Assembly: GCF_037975245.1 (NCBI RefSeq)
Contig: NC_092583.1
Location: 4,375,264 to 4,439,263 of the forward strand
Length of the DNA stretch: 64,000 nt
DNA from: Apostichopus japonicus
Taxonomy: Eukaryota > Echinodermata > Holothuroidea > Aspidochirotida > Stichopodidae
Direction of reading: 5' to 3'
Part shown: positions 58,441 to 64,000 of the stretch, in pieces
Layout: every line of letters starts with the position of its first letter
How positions within the stretch are numbered: position 1 is the first letter of the stretch
Notes under the pieces: model-generated
What the model was told of the DNA's origin: nothing
The model's database searches: none
The model's input: only the letters and a program-made list of their open reading frames with translations
Position numbers and translations under genes: made by a program

Positions 58441-60875
58441 CTTATGCTTTAGACGACTCCAAAGATGAGAAACACAAAATGTAAAATTTATTTCAATCTA
58501 TGCCAAATAATGTACAGTATCTTAATTGAGTGTAAGTATCTAAAAATCTACATATTCATTATCAACAAGCTAAAAATAAAGAAAAATGAATGAAAGGAAA
58601 AAAAGGGACAGGAATAATAAAAAATAAAATAGGCAACATTTAGAATTTGGATCAATCAAATATCTTGAATACAATGTGGGTGAATTATGTACTATCTTGA
58701 ATTATCTGTGCTCTTCCCCCCCCCCCCTCTCCCCTCTGTTAACTGCCCTGAGGGGCATTATTTACAGGACAGAGTACTTGAGAAAATATCCCAACAGGAC
58801 ATCCAATAACCCCAACCCATCCTCACGTAAGACCATTTAAACTGCAGTTACAAGCTGTAGTGTCTGGCTGAGCAAAGCTGTTCGACTGTTTTGCGACAAT
58901 TGGTCAAATATTTAAGAATTGAGAAATTCAATTGAGAAGTGAGAAATATAAGGTGTTTTAGAGCATCCATATGAGTGGTACTGAGAGGTGCTGAATAGTG
59001 GGGTGGGGCAGGGGGTTATTCCATGTCCTCTTGAAGATTTAATAGGGCGAGGGGGGGGGTAATCCATGGGATATCATTACGGTATTACGATCTAACTAAA
59101 GGATTACACTACAATGCAGGCCTTTGGCCAAATAAGACAAAAAAAAATTAAAAGAAGTTAAAAATGAATACAATGGAATACTTAAAAAAAAATTCTTATG
59201 AAAATAATTGCTAATGTCATCACTAGCCCATCACCACACTTATTCACTAAACATTGTCAAAAATTCCTCTTAAATCTCAATCAATGAAACAAATTTGGTT
59301 TTTCCTTTTCCATCATTCCCCCTCCATACATATCCCTATTTTACAACCCCCCCCCCCTCCTCCTTACCACTTTAACAATCTTCTCAACAGCCATTTACGA
59401 TTACAGAAACCATCTTTTCACCAAACCCTCATAAAACATATCACACACTTAAATTTCACACCCAAGGAAATGAAATGGCCCACTTTAATTTGTCATTGAC
59501 AAAACTCGTTCTCTCCGAATCGCTCTATTTTAAATAAAAATTTAAAAAAGGTAGACTTAATTTAAGTGAACTCAGCCCCTTATGGAATACATTTTTAAAA
59601 GAATTATCTCGGTTTACTCTGGAATACACAATGAACTTTGTAGAATTACCATTTGCGAAAAGGAAAAAAAAAATCTTTTGAATACTCTGGTGATAGAATA
59701 CATTTCTACATTGCATTGTAATCAAAATTTGAGTCTTTCCGTCTCAGAGAACGATTAACATTTCAACATCCTTTGGTGAAAACATAAAATCTCATCTTAG
59801 GCAAAATCTGACAAACATGAGTCAGAGGCGAGGAACCAAAACAGTCATGAGAAAGTTACCATCTCAAAAATTTGCCAATGAGAAAAAGCAAAAAGGGTAG
59901 GGCAACGAACGAGTGAAGTATTTCATGATAGATGAAGAAATTCTCACTATGCCGATGTTTAAAATCGAATTGTTCAGGTTCAAAAATTTTAGTTAAGACA
60001 AAGCTTAAAATTGTTTCTAAAGCCAAATTTTGAGTTTTGCTAGCACCCGAAATATGAGACACACACACAGAGAGAATAGACGCCACACACGAGACTGCAT
60101 TTGTCCTCCGATGCCTGAAGACACGAAAAGTTTATCATTTTACCTAGGATATTTGTACGAAAATCAGGCTTACTGAAGCTGGGTATTTCCCCCTCCCCCC
60201 ACCCCTCTACCCGAAATCCAAGTAAACAAACAACCACATATAAAACATTCTTAACGCTGCGTGGCTTTCCACTGGACCGACTTACGACGAGGAAGGAATA
60301 ATTTACAAAAGTATGGTGATTAAGTGAAACAAGGTCGGTAAGGTTGATACAAAATAATGAAAGTTTTGCTACGTTGGAAGCCCTCAACTGCCCATTACCG
60401 TTTCGTTTAGCCACCCAAACACTGCTACCCTCGGGAACCCCAATCACTCTTACATACAAGAATTAAGTTTTTCATATTTCTTACAAAATTAGGAGTTTTG
60501 AACCTCAATAAAGATCACTGCAACACCTCATATCACTGGAATATAAATGTTTGCAAAGAAAAAAAGGAGTTTCAATCCTGCCAGCAAGTTATTTTCAGAC
60601 CAGTTAAGTGCGCTATATGCATCTTTTGCCACGCCATGACCTTAATTGCGCGCAGAGAGATTTGCAATATTTTGAAGATTACACCTAAATATGCATCTCT
60701 TTTTTACTTGACCTCTCTCTCTATCTATTGTGGCTGTATATCTAATTTCTGATTTTGGTATTGCATGACAGCAAAGGAAGCTAGCCCGCATATTTTTCCC
60801 CCCGTTTTCATTTGGCTGTAACTCCTGTTATCTGTTGGATTTCATTTAGACCTCGCCCGATGGGCCTTGGTCCAA
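58441..60875 (-). other. Region downstream of beta-catenin stop; possible 3' UTR and flank
   Basis: The 2.4 kb after the beta-catenin stop codon contains no recognisable gene. On minus, AATAAA is present at 58487-58492 among other possible sites. Long 3' UTRs are common for beta-catenin, but the true 3' end cannot be placed from sequence alone. C-runs lie near 58717 and 59347 and a G-run near 59050. Confidence 0.35.
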
Positions 60876-61072
60876 TCACAGGTCCGTGTCGAAGAATGCT
60901 AGTCCGCTTCCGTCGTTTGGTCCCGGTTGCAGTCCATCAAGATTTAGGTCCCCTCCAGGTGATGCTAGGTCCGGTAACCCGGGGTCCATGGAGTACTCGT
61001 GAGGTCCACCTCCTCCTAGGTCAAGGTCCTGCATCATTGGTTCTATGGGTCCGACTGGGTCATGATACGAGC
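60876..61072 (-). CDS. CTNNB1: Beta-catenin (armadillo), last coding exon
   Basis: This exon encodes the end of the C-terminal transactivation tail: Gly/Asp/Pro-rich sequence with Gly-Leu-Pro-Asp-Leu, then Leu-Ala-Phe-Phe-Asp-Thr-Asp-Leu and stop. The terminal Phe-Asp-Thr-Asp-Leu is the conserved PDZ-binding end of beta-catenin. The acceptor (CCAATCAG|GC) is preceded by a T/C-rich tract, and two bases complete a Gly codon split with the previous exon. Beta-catenin links cadherins to alpha-catenin and is the transcriptional effector of canonical Wnt signalling; the tail recruits coactivators. Together the three exons establish the identity firmly. Confidence 0.93.
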
Positions 61073-61962
61073 CTGATTGGAATGCGAGGTAGATTAAAAG
61101 CGTTTTGAAAGTTGGAAAATAGTAAAAAAGCTTCACAGAAAGAGAACTTTTCATGATGACATTTTGATTACAAACAAGTTGTACATACACCGAAACGGCA
61201 AAGAGTAATATCGTTCCTAATGTCGCAAAATTCAGGGATGACATATCTTCCTCCATTCCTTATTTCACTTCTCAGGATGGCAGAGGAGGATGGGAGAGGA
61301 GGAATATTAGAAATACACTGCCCGTTTCAAATATCTCTAACGCCCCACTATTGCCACTTTTTGGGTCATGATTTTTAAGTTTCCAGAAACTTATCAATGA
61401 GAACTTAATTCGTTCCCTTCCAACAGTTCTTGCAAAACTAATCCAGCGGGTCTGAAAAAACTTGATTATGAATGAGCTGTTTAGTCATTTCAACCTGCTC
61501 ATGCAATTGTAGGTGGTACTAGCATGAGACTCCCCTGTTTAAACTGCTGACACTTCTCCCAATTCATTAAAACACAAATATCAAATCATTTGATTACCCC
61601 TAATTATGTCGGACAAAACAGTCGGATGTGAAGTGAAGGGTATAAAAAACTTCCATACAATTAATTACAGGTCAAATCCCCCTTTGGTTTACATGTGTCT
61701 CTCTGCAATACTTGATCTGTCCAGAAACCATTATGAAACGGTTTATGCTATTCTCGTTCCGAAGGGGAATATATTGACATCACCACAATTAAGAGCCACC
61801 ATTTTTATTTCATGATCAGTTCAGTAATAAACGTCCTTTCCAGTGCAATCTTAGTGGACTAACGGGTAATATATTCGCAAGTTTAACCTACACAATTTTA
61901 TGTAAACGCAAGACCGTGTCAAATTCAACACGCCCTGGACCTGTAAATGTTGGTATTCTTAC
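61073..61962 (-). other. Beta-catenin intron (last)
   Basis: An 890-bp intron starting G|GTAAGAA (minus) and ending AATCAG. No internal gene or repeat is recognised. Confidence 0.85.
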
Positions 61963-62101
61963 CGTGTAAGGAGGGTGGCTGATGGTAGTCCTGGTGCTGG
62001 GGCAGACTGCTGTGGCTGCTATGCTGAGAGAACGGATGATCTGGTGGTCCTCCCATCATCTGCTGGCTGCCCATCATCTGATCGGACGGTAGGTCCAGCG
62101 G
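61963..62101 (-). CDS. CTNNB1: Beta-catenin, penultimate coding exon
   Basis: A 139-bp exon encoding 46 codons plus one base. The peptide is low-complexity, rich in Met, Gln, His, Ser and Pro (Gln-Met-Met-Gly repeats, His-Ser-Ser-His), in the poorly conserved middle of the C-terminal tail. The acceptor (TGTCGTAG|CC) follows a strong pyrimidine tract, and the donor is CACG|GTAAGA. Phase 0 at the start and phase 1 at the end fit the exons on either side, with no stop in frame. Confidence 0.88.
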
Positions 62102-62273
62102 CTACGACATCAAAATGAAAGGGGGGGACAAAAGTTAATGCATGCCGGGAAAACATAACAAAATGAATATGAAACTCAAAACAATTTTCTAATGTATGCT
62201 GCTCAAGTATGTTAAAGTTAAGAGGGCCTGACGTTTTTTCAATCCTAGCAGGATCTTCTTTTAGGGGATAACT

Positions 62274-62427
62274 GAAACGCAAACAGATTAAAGGGCATGC
62301 ATCTCTTTCATTTTACCGTCCTTTGAAACGCAAACAGATTAAAGGGCATGCACCGCTTTCATTCTACTGTCCTTTGAAACGCAAACAGATTAAAGGGCAT
62401 TCATCTCTTTCATTTCACCATCCTTTA
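62274..62427. repeat. 51-bp tandem repeat, 3 copies, in beta-catenin intron
   Basis: Copies begin at 62274, 62325 and 62376 with GAAACGCAAACAGATTAAAG, and end CTTTCATTNNACNNTCCTTT. Divergence between copies is a few bases. Confidence 0.9.
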
Positions 62428-62524
62428 GCTCAGGTCTCATTTTGTTCTTTTTGTGGTTCTATGGTACAATTTTGCTATCTGTTCATCAGTCTCTTGTAAA
62501 TGTCCTTTACCTGTTTCTCAATTC

Positions 62525-62893
62525 AGTTAGCCTCTGAAGAAGCTCCTGCTAGGATCTAAACATCAGGACCTCTTACTTTCACATATTTATGCTTAAGTAC
62601 ATAGGCAAACTACACAACTGATGCTGAAGCTGTTAACACATGGATATGCCAAGAAAGCTCCACGCGCCACCCCCAACATTCTAATGTCCACAGGTGTTGC
62701 TGAAACTGTAGGAAATCAAAGCATTTGGCCTGGTGTAAGTCACTGGCATTCAGATCAGGAAAATATTCACTGCATACAGATTTCAAATTTCCAGTCTTTG
62801 GGAAAACGTTACATTAATATCCAGTTGTCATTTAGCCTTTGAAGAAGATACTGCTAGGATTGAAACATCAGACCAACTTACTTTCACACATTC
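62525..62893. repeat. Two dispersed copies of a ~60-bp hammerhead-like block
   Basis: Copies at about 62525-62586 and 62829-62890 share TGAAGAAG, a CCTGCTAGG/ACTGCTAGG hairpin, (C/G)TAAAC or TGAAAC, ATCAG and CTTACTTTCACA. The order is that of a degenerate CUGAnGA-helix-GAAAC core, as at 45726. They are probably ends of a dispersed retroelement family. Confidence 0.5.
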
Positions 62894-63230
62894 TCCTACA
62901 CAGGCTCTCCAGTGGATAAGCAGTTTGCTAACAGTTTTATTTTATTTTGACATTAATATGCAGACAGTGATTCCTCACACATTCCTCACTGCTGGCATAG
63001 GGGTCTTGGCTTGTAACTGACACACAGGGACTATAACTAATGTTACATTATCTTACGACTGGCAACAACTTTTGCATCACCTTAAAATTAAAAACGTCAA
63101 GCTTTTCAAATTTCCAAATAGGAAACCTTGTGAAAGTTGGCAGGTCTACTGTGCACTATTACAGTAACCTATTGCAGCCTACAAATAAGAGTTATTTGTT
63201 ATGCAGTCTATGCCGTGTCCTACATCTTAC

Positions 63231-63352
63231 CTCTCCCCAGGGGGCTGTATCTCCTCTGAAGAGGGAGTTGCCAATCTCCTGCGAGATCCGCTTCTTGTAG
63301 TTGCCAGCCTTGTCATCCGACATTCTGTAGAGGACGGCAGCAGCATAGGTAC
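63231..63352 (-). CDS. CTNNB1: Beta-catenin, antepenultimate coding exon (end of armadillo repeats)
   Basis: A 122-bp exon. Two bases complete a codon, then 40 codons read Thr-Tyr-Ala-Ala-Ala-Val-Leu-Tyr-Arg-Met-Ser-Asp-Asp-Lys and on through Tyr-Lys-Lys-Arg-Ile-Ser...Ser-Leu-Phe-Arg...Trp-Gly-Glu. This is the highly conserved end of the last armadillo repeat and the following helix of beta-catenin. The acceptor is TTCTTTAG|GT after a T-rich tract, and the donor GAG|GTAAGA. Earlier exons must lie beyond the right edge; none is seen between 63353 and 64000. Confidence 0.95.
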
Positions 63353-64000
63353 CTAAAGAACAAACAGAGAGTGACAGGCACGTAAAATTAAGTTTCCTAC
63401 TCTGTTCGACGACGGGACAAAAAAATTATCCAGTTGTTTACGAACACCTGCTGATAAAAAAATCAAGGAGCCCCTCCTGTGATAATAGGTCTGTGGTAAA
63501 ACATTACAAAGGCCAGGATGCAGTTGCCCAAAACAAAGACATGCTCCTTACTTGAAAACCCTGCTATTTCTCCTCAAGATATATCATATTAAAAAAAATT
63601 GATTACATGTTCTTTTTCTAGTGTCAAAGTGAAAGAGTGATAAGTAGCAAAGTTAATACATCATTCAAATTCGGTTCTAGTTTGCAATCCAGTTACACCA
63701 AAGGATAAGATAATGACAACTCAGACCCCCAAAAAATCCACCACATTAGGAAAATTATCATAAACACAAGCACAGTTCACCCTCTCTGAGGGTCTGAATG
63801 CACTTGGCCCATTTTGTGACAAAATCATCATAATTTCCTTAATAATACTGTTTGTGTAACAGGTCATAGTCAATTACTCCCCCCACCTGCACCCCCCACC
63901 TGCACCCCCACCACCCCCCCTCTCTCTAAGTGTCGGAGTTCTCAATCTTGAAATCTTAAAATTGAGAAATTTAAAGAAAATTTGCCTTCGATGGGAGAAC
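63353..64000 (-). other. Beta-catenin upstream intron, running off the window
   Basis: No exon is seen in this stretch. It contains a C-rich patch near 63880-63923 made of short CACCTGCACCCC repeats. Confidence 0.7.

Larger units (their letters stand above)
62102..63230 (-). other. Beta-catenin intron with repeats
   Basis: A 1,129-bp intron with donor GAG|GTAAGA and acceptor GTCGTAG. It contains a three-copy 51-bp tandem repeat and two copies of a ~60-bp hammerhead-like block, noted separately. No gene within. Confidence 0.85.

Noticed and set aside
60876-61256. Single-exon 126-residue protein with a hydrophobic N terminus
   Set aside because: The N-terminal half is intron read-through; only the part after the AG at 61073 is beta-catenin.

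Overview
The window is animal nuclear DNA in two unrelated parts. The first ~14 kb is a densely packed, apparently intact Polinton/Maverick element (adintovirus-like integrated DNA virus). Its left end lies outside the window. The last ~3 kb holds the three 3'-terminal coding exons of a beta-catenin (armadillo) gene on the minus strand, which fixes the host as an animal. The composition is AT-rich, with many (TA)n tracts and C/G homopolymer runs. Sea-urchin-style histone-gene signals near 13.4-13.9 kb suggest a marine invertebrate, perhaps an echinoderm, but the species assignment is inference.

Polinton layout. A left pair of plus-strand genes encodes a PC4-like protein and a protein with a Cys/His cluster, and ends at an AATAAA. 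Then comes a plus-strand block: DDE integrase with chromodomain, penton-like minor capsid protein, pX-like basic core protein, hexon-like major capsid protein, adenain-like protease, A32/FtsK-like packaging ATPase, and two conserved but uncharacterised Polinton proteins. It converges with a minus-strand protein-primed DNA polymerase B. PolB has a small 5' exon joined by a phase-matched intron. A divergent promoter region with tandem CCAAT motifs, an E2F-like site and three ~111-bp repeats separates PolB from a plus-strand 126-codon gene. Integration (INT), replication (PolB, perhaps the PC4-like protein), capsid formation, maturation (PRO) and packaging (ATPase) are all represented by uninterrupted reading frames.

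Most unusual locus. The 126-codon ORF at 13478-13858 does not look like a histone. It nevertheless carries the layout of a replication-dependent histone gene: TATA-like element, PyCATTCPu cap motif, no intron, a histone-type 3' stem-loop 24 nt after the stop, and a purine-rich downstream element. With the E2F-like/CCAAT promoter of PolB, this suggests S-phase-coupled expression of the element. Beyond it lie two near-identical copies of a ~103-bp unit that can fold, then A-rich simple sequence.

From ~14.6 to 58 kb I see no convincing genes. This intergenic or intronic DNA holds microsatellites (including an apparently perfect ~1.05-kb (GATG)n array), two tRNA-headed SINE-like elements, two hAT-type MITEs with perfect 8-bp target duplications and a possible third, a hammerhead-like motif, and several local duplications. 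From 58.4 to 60.9 kb may be beta-catenin 3' UTR and flank.
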